Shown here in pieces: positions 22,425 through 34,339 of a stretch of 64,000 nt of DNA. The DNA comes from Cephalotrichum gorgonifer (Eukaryota; Ascomycota; Sordariomycetes; Microascales; Microascaceae): the NCBI GenBank assembly GCA_900312665.1, contig ONZQ02000013.1, forward strand, positions 868,001 through 932,000. Reading direction: 5' to 3'. The notes under the pieces were generated by a model. The model made no database searches. It worked only from the letters and a program-made list of their open reading frames with translations, and was not told where the DNA came from. Both the position numbers and the translations under genes were made by a program. Within the stretch, counting starts at the first letter, position 1; each line of letters opens with the position of its first letter.

Positions 22425-24929
22425 AAAACATGATTCAAAACACATCTACCCCCCCAATGTATTTTTATGGACGACGAGCGTGGGGCCGTGGGCGACCTCC
22501 ATATTAGCGAGGTCGTTTTACTCTCGACTGTCGACTGTCAAACCGTTCTTCTTCCAGTGTTTTATTCGGTTGGCGTTCTTGGTTTTTTTTTCTCCTTTTC
22601 ATTGGGACTGGTTCTGGTGCATTGGTTCTGGCTGGCGGTTCTGGCACGGGTGGCCGCAAGAGGAGCATTGTTTGTTTCCGGGGGCTGATAGGAAGCGGAG
22701 GCTTCTAGGGCAGAATATGTCAGAGCAGCGATATATATATTCATATATATCGACAGTTATTAGCGCCCTGAAAATACAATTCGTTTAGTTAACCCGTCTC
22801 GCTACTATGATTTCGATACCTCCATGTTGTGCGTGCTCTGTGATATGCTTAGCACGTAGGCTGCTACGAAGTCGAGAGGAGACATCGATGGGGCACGAGT
22901 ACTACTGGAGTGCAGGGTTTCATCGACTCGGGGGACGCGTGCAAACGCCGTTTGAGGCGAGATACTTGCATACATGATACAGGTGCGGTACTCCATTCTG
23001 CAGGGCGTACATGTACCAAAGTACCCGAAACAGATAGATTCTGCGGAGGTGTGGTATTGGACCGAAAAAACCTGGAACACTCTACGACTACGCGTGCCAT
23101 TCGTTGACTTGGGCGGAAGGACGATTGGATCGAGAAGTTGAGAAAAAAGGGGGAGGCGAACATTCGTTTACGGTAAGTGGGTGATCGATAGCGGTTGCTG
23201 CTGCGTGTACTTGTACGTACTGACTCCTGGAGGGTTCTTCCCAATCGCGACTTGTATGTACGAGGAGCTGGGCCGCTCAAAGTGTGCACAGGCTGAAGAG
23301 GGGAGTGGTTGGATAGGAGGAGCGTGAGGGCTGGATGGGGTTGGCCGGATGGCATTTGAATTCGAGCCGTTCAGTGCGTCCAACATCGCTCTCTGACTGG
23401 ATGATTGGGAGGAGGCGAGTGTGGGGACGAAGGTGGGTAGACAGATGGTGTGTGTGGGCATGGAGCGGCCGAGTGGGCATTGCTATTTGCCGTTAGCTAC
23501 TACGGCCAGGGCCGGGAGAATCAAATCGAGGAACGGGATGGCATGTGGAAGAGGCGAAGAACCAAAATGGAAGAAAGAGAAAGAAGCGGTAGGGAGAAAG
23601 CGGTGACATAACATGTCGCCACCTAAGCAAAGCCAAACACTCCGACTTCGAAGCTACTCGTAGTAATTGTAACCTATCTCGGTTCCGAGTGGCCAACATG
23701 GGCGCTTTCAGCTCTGCCGGCTTGGCCACTAGATTTTCGGCCTTGATGAGGGAGCCCACGGGCGTGGATGCAAGTGCCGTCTGGATACTCGTTTGCTCGT
23801 GTATCACTAGAAAGTACAAGAGAATCAGTCCATCAGACAGTGTTTGGTTTGGGTGGTACCAGTAATGCCGGTCCTGGTATTAATATGGACTCGTCCAGGT
23901 GGCTGGGGAACGTGATGCTCGGGGTTGTCATTGTCGGCAGGTGCCAGAGATTTTGTCACACTTTCACACAGGATGTACTCGTATTGGTATGTATCACTTG
24001 CTTATCCATTATACGGAGTACCAAAGACCACAATGTCGTCCGCAATGGGTATCTCATTATCTCACCTTGCCACAGCTGCTGCCCGAGAGGAATCCTTCCT
24101 GCACCCTGCCTCGGATACCGCATCAACAGCAAAACCGCCTCGCTCTCATCCTACCGTGACTTGGTCCAAACGCGGACTCGGATAAACCGGGTCTTTCGGC
24201 GGATGTCCTCCATACAACCTTTTTGGACCATCCCCAGGTACATTGAACGTGTAGCACACAGCGTCCACCCAGTCCGGACGGCTGGGTATCGTGACTCCTC
24301 CCGCCCACCACACCCACACACACCCACACCTACCCTATTACTACCCCTGCTCGTCCGCCCCCAGCACGCGTCCGAGTAAGAAGCTTGGCAAGTTCGCTCG
24401 CTGTCTGCACTGCAGCTCTCTCACCATGGCCCTTCCCTATCCTGGGTTTCCTTGTTTTCCAACCTTGTAGAAAATATCACTCGAGACTATTTTTTCTCCC
24501 AACTTTTGGTGACTAGCTTCCTCTCTTGTTATGATATCCAGTCGCGACAGTTTCTTGGTTCGGCGCGGTGCCCCTCCCCCTCCCCCTTCTGCTCCTGTTC
24601 CAGTTCCCGTCCAGACCTCTCGATTTGACCCCTCCTACGGATACGACCGTGCACGGTCACGTCTTCGATCGACTCATCCAATGTCTATTGCTATTATATC
24701 CTAAGAGTATATCTTAATATTCGCTCTCTAGCCTTCGATAAAGCTCGCGCCCATCACAATATCATTCTTGCCTTCTGGCACCCCGCCCGAAGTGCTCGAC
24801 TGCGCCGCTCCGTAACCCTACCGACACCTCGCCGACCCATCACCGACCTATCGCCGAAGTAAGCTCGCCGGCGCAAGCTCGCTGCCCCCCTACCGTACAA
24901 GTATACAGATCCCCCCGACATCAGTCTTC
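22425..24929. other. 2.5-kb spacer before the BTB gene
   Basis: No supported gene. There are GTAC-centred motifs near 23207, 23970 and 24012, a CA-rich stretch at 24310-24335 and short AT palindromes near 22735-22750. The last few hundred bases are C/T-rich and probably form the promoter and leader of the BTB gene. Confidence 0.5.
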
Positions 24930-26537
24930 ATGGTCTCGAAACAGGACTTCTCGAGCTCCCTAGCCGTTCGAGGCCCCTCCTCCCTCGTCTCCCGCCACAC
25001 CTACTCTCACTCCCAGTCCCACACCAGCTCCCAGTCGCGCTCCCAGTCGCGCTCCAAGCGCTACAACCGCTCCCACGCCGGTGGCGCCTCCTACATCCCG
25101 CAAAACGAGTTCCCCGTCTTCTCCAACAGTGGCGATGTCGAGATCCTCGTCAAGGCCGGCGGCCACGAGAACAGGTACCTCCTGCACAGGCACACACTCA
25201 CTCGTTGCTCGGGCTTCTTCGAGGCAAGTACGAGCCTGGAGTGGAGCCGCGCTGGGGGGCGGGGGGACTCGTCCGCGCCGGAGGAGCCGCCACCGTCGAC
25301 AGTTGACCTCGCGAGGATAGGGGGGTCCGATGAGCCTACCCTCGCCTCGGGGGACAGATTAGCTGGGGGGAGGCGGCGGTGGAGGTATGAGCTGGACTCG
25401 GGGACCGACGACGGGGATATACCGATGCTTATACAGAAGGACCCGGACGACACGGGGGGCGGAAGCGGCGGTGCGGTGTCGCTCTTCGGCGGGCCCGTGA
25501 GCGGCAGCAAGGGCAACGGTGGCGCCCAGGCGACGAACAAACCACCCTCCTCCGCGCCCACCCACTCCAACCGCAGCTTCTTCCGGTCGGTCGCGAACCT
25601 AAGCCTCGTGCCGAGCTCCGGACCCCCCTCGCAACCCCTCTCCCAAGCCGACCAGGACCTCCTCCGCAACTACGACAACCTCCTCCGCATATTCTACAAC
25701 TACCCCCCTATCATGGACGGCGTCAACATTGCCGACGCCTACGTGCAATGTAAGGCCCTGCTCACCCTCGCGGACCAGTACGACTCCCTAGCCGTAGTGG
25801 GCCCTCGCGTGGACCACCACCTCCTCCAGTTCCAGTCCCGCCTCTGGAGGCAGATCGCCAAGTACCCCATCTCGTATTTGCGACTGGGCTACCTCTCCCG
25901 TAGCAAGATCATCTTCCAGGAGGCCCTCATACACGTCGTGGGGCAGTGGCCCGCCGGTGAGCGGTCGCTGCGCGGCTCCCTACCCGAGGACGTCCTCGAG
26001 ATGATTGAGGACAAAGTGGACGAGCTAGAGGAGAACGTATCGCGCGTCGAGTCTAGGCTCTTCCGCCTCAACCTCTGCACCCCGCGTGGCGAGAGGGTCA
26101 CCCCCGCCACGTCGTACCTCGACTGGCTTGCCGTGTCCCTCTTTCGCCAGTGGCTCGCAGACAACACGACTCCCACCCCTCCCCCACCCCACGACGCGTC
26201 CGCCGACGGCGCCGACGGCGGCGCGAAACCGCCCCCTCCTCCATCCATCCCGCCTCTTGCGTCCCTCGGTCGCGCATTCCGGACCATGGGCGACCCACAC
26301 CCGGGCTCGTACCTCACCCATGACGAGTGCAAGCGGTTCATGAAGCTCACGCCTGAGCTATACAGCCGGGACAATCTCCGCCGGTTCGAGAAGCGACTGG
26401 ACGAGCTGAAGGGGATGGCGAGGGAGATCGTGGCGCCGCTGATGGGGAGCGGACTGGAGCTCGAGTTCGGAAGGGGCGTGGAGGGGCTAGGATACTTGAC
26501 CTGCACGACGGTCAGGGATAGGGATTTACCCTGGTAG
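24930..26537 (+). CDS. BTB/POZ-domain protein
   Basis: Intron-free gene of 535 aa. After a Ser/Arg/His-rich N-terminus (repeats of SQSRSQ and similar), a BTB fold begins near residue 66: SGDVEILVKAGGHENRYLLH, then RHTLTRCSGFFEAS. The domain is split by a long, low-complexity, Gly/Ser/Pro-rich insertion (about residues 112-245). It resumes with NLLRIFYNYPPIM and a helical region (YVQCKALLTLADQYD) typical of the BTB C-terminal half. A coiled segment (DKVDELEENVSRVESRL) lies near residue 370. BTB proteins mediate dimerisation and can adapt substrates to Cullin-3 ligases, but no MATH, Kelch or zinc-finger partner is present, so the role is open. No frame damage. Confidence 0.85.
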   Translation: MVSKQDFSSSLAVRGPSSLVSRHTYSHSQSHTSSQSRSQSRSKRYNRSHAGGASYIPQNEFPVFSNSGDVEILVKAGGHENRYLLHRHTLTRCSGFFEASTSLEWSRAGGRGDSSAPEEPPPSTVDLARIGGSDEPTLASGDRLAGGRRRWRYELDSGTDDGDIPMLIQKDPDDTGGGSGGAVSLFGGPVSGSKGNGGAQATNKPPSSAPTHSNRSFFRSVANLSLVPSSGPPSQPLSQADQDLLRNYDNLLRIFYNYPPIMDGVNIADAYVQCKALLTLADQYDSLAVVGPRVDHHLLQFQSRLWRQIAKYPISYLRLGYLSRSKIIFQEALIHVVGQWPAGERSLRGSLPEDVLEMIEDKVDELEENVSRVESRLFRLNLCTPRGERVTPATSYLDWLAVSLFRQWLADNTTPTPPPPHDASADGADGGAKPPPPPSIPPLASLGRAFRTMGDPHPGSYLTHDECKRFMKLTPELYSRDNLRRFEKRLDELKGMAREIVAPLMGSGLELEFGRGVEGLGYLTCTTVRDRDLPW

Positions 26538-27234
26538 CCCCCCACCCCTCCCCCCGGCGTCCGGTTGTTCCCTTGTTCTTATCTGGTACTTTGGGAGTTG
26601 GATTTTATGCTTCTTTCACATCTGTTGGTTTTTTTTTCGGGGGGTGGGCTAGGGTTGGCGTCCTCGTTCTGAAACAAAAACATGTAATTGTCCCAGTCAC
26701 CCCCGGCGGAGAGGCTTCTTCGGCCTTGTCTTCTCTCCTTTTTGTTTTTTCTTTTCTTGGGCTATATATACTCCAACTATGCTGGACATGCGGAAATGTT
26801 GGAATGGGATCCATGACTACGACTGATGAAACAAACGAGAAAGCGATTTCTCTCTTTTTTTGTGTGTACTGGGGAGGCTGAGACTCGCAGGCGCACGAGC
26901 GAGGCGGATACCCTCTTTTGCTCTTATATATATATATATATACGGATATCTACTTACGCTTTTGTTTTTTTAGTCTCATAATTTGCGTATCTTGCTGAGA
27001 GGGGGAGAGGGATATACCAGACCTATCACAATGTTCTCCGTCTGTTTCCGGCGTTGTGTTTTCGACGACTACGAGTGGACATATGGGTGTAGAATTTCAC
27101 TAAATTGAAACATCTTCATCACCAAAGGACTCCAATACGCCAGGTAATGCGTCTATAATAATTCTCGTGATGCAGGTGTAACACAATGCAAGACTCGTCA
27201 ACCGTATCCAGTACAATATTCTTACATCCGAATC
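26538..27234. other. Convergent spacer, BTB / GEN1-like
   Basis: About 0.7 kb between two 3' ends. T-rich and AT-rich stretches suit 3'-end formation. A (TA)9 microsatellite is at 26925-26942. No gene seen. Confidence 0.55.
26925..26942. repeat. (TA)9 microsatellite
   Basis: Eighteen-base perfect TA repeat between two converging genes. Confidence 0.85.
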
Positions 27235-29770
27235 TCAGTCGTCTCCAGTCAAGTCAATAACAGAAACATCGCTCTCCCTATGTCCCTCTCTACGGAAGCG
27301 AACATCCCCTCTCTCGTTGGATGCATCCGCGAACGGGTCGAACAAGCGAGCCCCACCACCTGAATACGCCCCTGCCCCCGTTAACCCGGCGCCGCCTTCC
27401 TTCCTTGACGTCGGAACAACCCTGTCCTTCTTCGTTATGGGGAAAAGCGAGCCTATAGCCGCTGTGCCCTTCCCCTTGTGGACCTTCGCCGCCTTCACCG
27501 CCTTCGCCTGGGGTTGCTGGCCCTTCGGGTCCGGCTGTGCGGCCCCCGCCGCACTAGTCGACACGAATACGTCGAGTGTCCCCTGCTTCGTCGTCTTACC
27601 TGCCCGGCTAGGCGTGGTGTCTCCCGTTGAGGAATCCTCTTTCTTCTTCTCACACAGCGCCTTCAGCCACGGCGGCGTATCAAGCGGGTCAGAAGGCAAA
27701 CGTAGCCGCGGCGGGGAGTCCAGTGCAGCCTCGCGAGACGTATCGGGGCGTGGCGCGGGGCTGGCGGCGCCATAGCCATGCTCGGCTTCATCAGCGGCGG
27801 CCGTCTCCGGGCCGACGGGGCTAGAAGAGAGGAAGATCGGGTCCCAGTGCCCGGCGGCGGCGGCGCTTCGCGGGGTGATGGTCCTGGGAGGAGTGGCTTG
27901 TGAGATGGGGAGCGAGAGCAGCGCCGAGGCGGAGGACGAGGCATGTTTCGGCTTACTTTTCGGGCGGGGTGAAGCCGGGAGCTCCTCCTCTGGCCGGGCC
28001 CTGTCCGCCCCGTCGACGGATCGGACGTTTGACACGTCGCGAAGTTTGGCGGTCGATTTTGAGGGGGAGCGGGAGGGGGTCTTGCTTTGAGGGACTGTCG
28101 ATGGCTTCGTCGTCGTAAGCCAGCCGTCTAACGTCTCCGCTTGAAGAGGACCCGCCTTCTTCTTCCGGGACGCTGCCGCCCCCGCCGACTTGGGAGCCTT
28201 CTTCCGCGATAGCTTCTCCCGCTCCCCAGCCTCGAAGTCCTCCACCGTAAGGGGGGCGCCAAGCTTCAGAATATTCTCCAATACCCATGTCGCATCCGTC
28301 CGCGTCGGGTCAAACCGGTTCTTAGGAGCCGCCACGTTCTCCGCAGCGTCCTCGAACTCCTCGTCGCTGTTCAGGGCCAGACCGTCGCGGCCGAAGGATG
28401 CAACCTCCTCTTCGATCTCCACAGAGAGGTCCAGGCCCGCTATATCGGACGGGACGAACTGGACGCGCAGCTCTGCGATGCCGTCCGTGCTGACATGGGC
28501 CCTCCGCCCGGATATCTTCTGTATCAGGGCGGACTCCTCCAGCTCGGCAACCTCTGCCTCACATTCTATGGAGTGTTCTTGTCGGTACCGTGCCATTAAC
28601 TTCTGAACCAGCAGGCTTGGTGCCAAGACACGGATGAGCTTGTCGGCGCCGATCCGATAGGTCCAGTCGAACGTTTCCTCGACAAACTTCCTCATGCCTA
28701 GCATGTTGACTCCCCTGCTCCACTGCCCTTCCGCTTTGAGCTGATCGATTGCTGCGGTGCCCGACACCACCGGATGAGTATAGTATCGCAGCACGTCGAG
28801 ATTTGGGAAGCTCTCTGGTATGACCAGCGCCTTGTGCCGCGTCCTAAAGTAACCGCTGGCATTCGAGCGCAGTTCCTCGGTGAGTCCCCTCTTCCAAGCC
28901 TCTAGGCCGTCCGTATCGGCCCTCTTGAGCTTGCAGAGTGACTTCCCGTATCCCGCCCTTGCAGCCTCGCAGGCTACCTTCGGCCCACAGCCCGGAATGC
29001 CCTCGGGTATGTAGTCCCCCCCACTCATAAGCGCCACGAGTACCATGCCTTCCCGGTCCAGCCCGGAGTTCCGGAACCCCTCGTCGTCGACGCCATACAC
29101 GGACACGTGGCTTGGCGTTTTGCTCCCCCTGCCCTCCGACGTCCAGTTTCGGAGCGTCTTAGTACACCCGAACATGATGGTGTCCACGTCCTCGCTTAAC
29201 ACGGCGTCGACGAGGCCGCAGCGCTGAAGAAGGGCGCACTCGGCCTCTGCCTCTCCCGGCGCATCATGAGAGACGAAGCCGAAGAGATCGATTAGCCGTT
29301 TCGCCAGAGCTGCCGAGGTCCTATCTCCTTGGATTGAGCGCTTATTGCGCTTGAAGAGGGGCTTTCGCGGCCCGTCAAAGACAAACACAGGTTCTATGCC
29401 GAAAGATAGTAACCGCGCCAGGCGGTAGAATAACGTCCGTATTGCGGGGTTTGTGCCACCTGCCTCGGGAGTAAGTAAAGAGTCGTAAGCAAGCCTAGGG
29501 GACAGCTGCTGCCCGGCAAAGTGGGGGTGCTTGCTCGGCTTGGGAAAGTACTTCACCCTTGGCTGCTTGGATCTGGAATTGCCAGATGGAAATATCGATT
29601 GCCAATCGCAGTGGCCGTTTTGTCAGCTCGAGATGGTCAGCCGCTAGCTTTGCGAGCGCGACCCTCCTCCCGGGCCCAAGTTCGGCATAGATGCTAGTCG
29701 CCTCTCAGTAAGGAGCAAATCCACCATGGTGCCTTTCCGGCAGGAAAATTGCTTACCCTTTGATACCCAT
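27235..29770 (-). CDS. Holliday-junction resolvase, GEN1/Yen1-like (Rad2/XPG family)
   Basis: Structure-specific 5'-flap/Holliday-junction nuclease acting in late recombination repair. Exons 29770-29757 (only 14 nt), 29693-29557 and 29459-27235 give 791 aa. The splices create the invariant N-terminus MGIKGIYAELGPG and the join QIQAAKGGTNPAI. XPG-N and XPG-I domains span about residues 1-230. Metal-binding acidic residues are visible at D38 (AIDIS), D79 (FDGP), the GEAEAE cluster (120-124), the SEDVD cluster (140-143) and D in SGGDYIPEGIPG, followed by the helix-hairpin-helix-type CGPK. After the GEN1-type chromodomain region the tail is disordered, basic and Ser/Pro-rich. It ends in VIDLTGDD, a good SUMO-interacting motif. 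The monomeric GEN1/Yen1 architecture fits better than FEN1, EXO1 or XPG (no PCNA box, no long spacer). Confidence 0.92.
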
Positions 29771-30471
29771 TTCGGTAGCGTCTCGAAGAGCACGTTTTCC
29801 TTGCCAGTATGAAATTGACAAATGTTGACGCTAAAGTAAGATTTCAATACCGCCGGAGGACGTGAATCCAACAGGAGGAGGGAGGCGTGATACCAGAACT
29901 GACGATTGTTCCAGGTGCACTTTGCTGAACCCTCCAGTACTCGCACACATATCCGTAGATCTATAGCCTCCTAGATTACGGCAAACGAGATCATGTGCGT
30001 ATCCCCACGATCAATGTAAGTAGCGTAATTATTAAAGAAAGCCAGGCATTAAACGGAGGACTGGTTTGGCGATGTCGACGTCAACTGGGGTCAACTGGGC
30101 GTTGTCTAGGCAATATGGGGATAGATAAATAATACTCCGTACAGGCCCACATTAATTTCTTATATCCGTTAATCGGACATGTATGCGAAAGAGGTGCATC
30201 GCCGTCCATTCGGGACCCCCGTCCATTCCATGACGAAGTATGTCAAAAAAAAAAAAGCTTCGTGTATTATCATGAACCATTTGAGTTTATATGAATAATT
30301 GAAGTTCTATATTATTCAAGGTTGGATGAATAAACTGAAACCGTTCCTTCTCAGTATCTTCTATTTTAAAGCAGGGATGATTGGCCTCATCAATAAACAC
30401 CCCCACACTGCTCCAAGTTCTCTCCCATCTACAACCGCAATAAACAGTCAGCAGCAGGCTTTTATCTCGAA
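29771..30471. other. Divergent region, GEN1-like / F-box
   Basis: 700 bp between diverging starts, clearly AT-rich from about 30000 on. It carries a TACTCCGTAC element near 30132 and a short A-run near 30246. No gene seen. Confidence 0.5.
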
Positions 30472-32043
30472 ATGTCGAAGAGAAGGGGCGAAAGTGCCTC
30501 CGCTGCGCGAATGCTTCGCAGCGCCAAGAAAAAGAAAACTGGTAGCCCCTGGACCTCGTTACCTGTTGAGATCCGTCTGATGATTCTAGAGGAGATCTCG
30601 CGTCCCCAGCATCGCGGTGGGGCTTCTTGCGCGGCCGTGTGTAAAGAATGGCAGGTTTTTATCGAACGAAAGAATTTCCGGCGGTTAAAATTACAGGTAT
30701 CATGTCTAGAGGAACTCGGACACATGGTTGTCCGTCAAAGGGAGCTTGTTCAATATATCTGTCTGGATATTGAGCTTCCACGATATACCTGTCGCTGTTG
30801 CCGGTACACGGAGTCAATGACATGGATCTCACAACATGCCGCTACTACTCGCCGCGCTATAATGAGGCTGTTTTCGGTTCTTAGTACCTGGCCGCCCACA
30901 AGTCGTCTGGTATTAGAGCTGCACGTATACTCACCCAGCGATTCGGAACACTGGTTCAAGAACTATCATTTTGGACTTGAGCACAAAGATGATGGAGATG
31001 GGGTCCAGCAACAGGCAGCTATAACTAGATGGCATGATCCAAAACACGGTTGGGTCAATGGCCGGCAGGTTGAGGCTCCTCCTTGTGCGTCCGCGATATT
31101 GCGACTTTTCTCCCCACTTTGCTGGAGCTTCCCGAAAACCCTTCCGGAAGTTCACGCAGTTACCGGGTTTGTCATACGTCGGCAAGTTCGACGTCTGATT
31201 TTCCCGGGGGCACTGCGGCTTTTATGGGAGCGACTCCCTCGACTGGAAAGTATAGTCTATGAGCTCTGGCCTGTTTGGCGCCGAACGTGGAAGATCACGT
31301 ACGATAGGGGTACGTTATTGAATCGGCCACTTGTTTGATCACCTTCTAATACATCAATAGAACTAGTCTCTGCTCTCCAGGACGCCCTTCCGAGTCACGC
31401 CAAAACAGTATCCGTCTTTGAGGATTTCAATGACCAGCTTGCGTTGGCACTGCGCTCCGATCCGAGATACAGGGATGATATAAGTACCAACCCGACCACA
31501 GACCTCCAGCTAGTTCGTGCGTTCGCTTCGAAAAGCCGTGGCTTTGAACATCTATCCATCTCATATATGATAGATGCTCGGCAGTTTTTCGACTCCTGTC
31601 AACCATCTTATACCTGGTATCGCCTGCAAACACTAATCCTCACATCATCAATCCTGACACAGACAGCTCCAAAAGAGGAGATTTCTACACTACTGTGTGA
31701 TGCTGGCTCAGCTGCGCTAAATATGCCGCAGCTGGAAGGTCTGGTATTGTGGAATAGTAAAGGCAGAGAAGCATGTGCGGTCATTTATCAAAGGAAGAAA
31801 GCGGGCAGGCATGCTACACTTACGTGGCGTGGTACATGGGATCTTGAGCTCAGTCATGATGTCGTTGAGCCTTGGCAGAAGGTGAGCTCAGGTTCATATC
31901 TACGGATCATCAACGAGCCAGTACTGGGGGTTATCAATTCCCATGGCGATGCCATTTACCATTTGCACTTGCCAGACGGAGTCATTGATCCGGTGTCAAT
32001 GCGGCAGATACGCCAGGAGGGTACAATGCAAAGAATGGCCTAA
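30472..32043 (+). CDS. F-box protein
   Basis: Probable substrate receptor of an SCF ubiquitin ligase. Exons 30472-31309 and 31361-32043 (51-nt intron, GTACGT to AATAG) give 506 aa. A basic N-terminus is followed by an F-box near residues 27-70 (SLPVEIRLMILEEI, then AAVCKEWQVFI). The rest is a large, Trp-rich domain without LRR or WD repeats, a pattern common in expanded, lineage-specific F-box families of Sordariomycetes. Codon third positions are visibly less G/C-biased than in the neighbouring genes. This could mean younger age, low expression or a different origin. The substrate cannot be guessed. Confidence 0.85.
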
Positions 32044-32570
32044 TGGGTGATTCTGGCGCTTGCTAAATTGGTTCCTTATCTGGGATAGTGTTCCTGCCGT
32101 TTATCAATCGAGCCGAGCGCTGATCCAACCTTATATGGAGCGACGGGGTGGCCTGACATATCTACAACTAGAAGTTGCTTGTGCTTATCATGTATTCTGC
32201 TGTCAGGAGATGATCGTGGGCTATCATCGAATTTTCTGTATTACCATATACCCCTGTCGCTCCTGCAAGGTGGGAAATATTGGGCCATACTATCTCCTTC
32301 CCTGCCCCCGCCCTCATCAAAGCGGCCATTAAAGCAAGAGCTGGGGAATAAAGGTGTTTGGAAGGTTGGAATGTCTGGATATCTTAGTTGTTATTAGTCG
32401 TCTCTGGTGGAGTACAGTGCCCCACACGTGACGATACATTGTACTTCAGAGCATGCTCAACACCACCATTGAAATTCACCAACCCAGTTGCCGCGGTCGA
32501 GCCCGCGCCGTCTATCAAGGCCACGGAACCACCGCTTCGTTTCTCGTTCTGTCACCTTCAACTATCCAAG
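32044..32570. other. Spacer, F-box / Arp10
   Basis: About 0.5 kb. The first part continues the AT-rich composition of the F-box gene and is probably its 3' UTR. The second part is the Arp10 promoter, with a CACGTGAC site. A 90-codon ORF at 32060-32332 has no recognisable feature and is not called. Confidence 0.5.
32425..32432 (+). promoter_or_regulatory. CACGTGAC element upstream of Arp10
   Basis: About 140 bp before the ATG at 32571. Candidate bHLH (Cbf1-like) site, by motif only. Confidence 0.35.
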
Positions 32571-34339
32571 ATGTCCGCCAGCGCGGGTTCTACGGCCCCT
32601 CACCGATCCGTAGTCAGCATCCGCGGTGGCGCCCAGCCGCCTGCTCCCTCGACAAACCCCCAAACCCCACCGCGTCCCATACCTGCATCCTTTGGCTCGC
32701 CGTCGACCCTCCGCGCCGAGGAAGATGTTATAGTCATAGAGATAGGCTCTCGTTTTGTCCGCGTTGGGTTCGCCGGCGACAACGCGCCGAGGGTGCGGCT
32801 CCAGCTTCCTCCGGAGCAACAGCGCCGTCTTGGTGACCACCGGACATGGGCGTCGGGGTACCAGGACGACTGGACGAAGAGGGCGACGGGGGAGGAATGG
32901 GGGGCTGACTACGAGCTGTGGAGATATGATCTTAGGAGCGTGGACCTAGGTCTTGTAGAGGATAAGCTAGACCGTCTCCTACGCGAGGCCTTTTCCAAGT
33001 ACACCTTCCTCGCCCGTGATTTCGTACGCGTTGAGCTAGGGCGACCCGGCTAAAATATCTTTACAGGCATTTGTTGATCGATTCGAAGCCCAGACGAGCT
33101 GCTCTCGTCCTACCCTCGTCATTACCCTTACCCCTGCTCTCTACAACACTCGACGTTCTCTTCAACCACTTCCAGTCACCGATGGTGTCGCTCCTCTCCT
33201 CCGCATCTATGTCCACTCTGAGCTCGGGGTTACGATCAGCCCTCGTTGTCGACCTAGGATGGGCGGAAACTGTGGTCACTAGTGTATTTGAATATCGGGA
33301 AGTGAGGTGCACAAGAAGCGTACGCGGAGGGCGGCACTTAGTGTCGTCCTTACACAATGTCATCAAGGAAGCCCTCCGGGAGAATGGTTTCTCCCCCCCG
33401 GAAGGAGGGGAGGAAGAGGATAGCGACCACGTTATAAGCTTTGGCGAGTGCGAGGATATATGTACTCGCGCCATCTGGTGTAAGCCGGCTCAGAAAAGGC
33501 CACCCGCAGTGGGATTGGAGACGGGACTTCCCACGGTCCAAGAACAGGACGAGTATGAGGTCGAGACGTTCTCAGCTACGCGCGAGAACAAGACCATCCG
33601 GATACCGCTTCGGTCCACGCAACCTCATACGGAGCTGGAAATGTCCTACTCTCAGCTGGCCGATGCATGCGAGAACACCTACTTTGGAGAAAGGACAGAG
33701 AACCCCAGCTCATTCGACGACGAAGAGCTCCCTGTCCACCAGCTCATATATCAGCATCTGCTCCGCCTCCCACTGGACGTGCGTGCCATCTGCATGTCCC
33801 GCTTAGTTTTCACAGGGGGCAAGTCCGGAATAATTGGCCTCAAGGGTAGGATATTCGACGAGGTCGCGTCGTTAATACAGAAGAGGGGATGGGATCCTGT
33901 TACGGGTCGAGGCTTCCAAGCGATGAAGGACAACCGGAAGCGCAGCTCTAGACAAGCCGCACCCGGGCCTACGAAGGCAGACGCAGAAGAGGATGATGGC
34001 GTTTGGCACGACGCAGCGAATGAGCCGTCGGACACCAACGCCATAGTTGAGAAAGTCGAGAGGCGCAAGCCCGATCCTCCTCTCCAGGGCCAGCTCAGAG
34101 CGGTGGAATCTTTAGGCCCATGGTGTGGTGCGAGCTTGGCGTGTCAGCTGAAGATCCTGGCGATAGCCACCGTCGAGAGGGAGAACTGGGCTCAACATGG
34201 GGCCTCGGGGGCTTCGAAGCCGGGTGAGGTCGATATCAAGGCACAGCAGAGGCAGAGTATGGGGCCTGGGGGTCTGATGAGGGGTATGGCCGGAGGTCAG
34301 GATAGAGCCTGGACACTCGGTGTTTGGGGGTACTCATGA
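32571..34339 (+). CDS. Actin-related protein of dynactin, Arp10/RO7 family
   Basis: Pointed-end actin-related protein of the dynactin complex, needed for dynein-driven nuclear and vesicle movement in hyphae. Neurospora RO7 is the family reference. Exons 32571-32998 and 33067-34339 give 566 aa. The donor is AA|GTACAC, the acceptor is TTACAG, and the splice restores AFSKHLLIDSKPRR. After a disordered, Pro-rich first 45 residues, the actin fold starts with VIVIEIGSRFVRVGFAGD, equivalent to the actin phosphate-1 strand. The second phosphate-loop strand is ALVVDLGWAETVVTSVFEY, and a late actin motif is SRLVFTGGKSGIIGLKGRIF. The C-terminus has QRQSMGPGGLMRG, a family signature. Nucleotide-loop residues are degenerate compared with true actin, as expected for this class. 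Confidence 0.88.
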
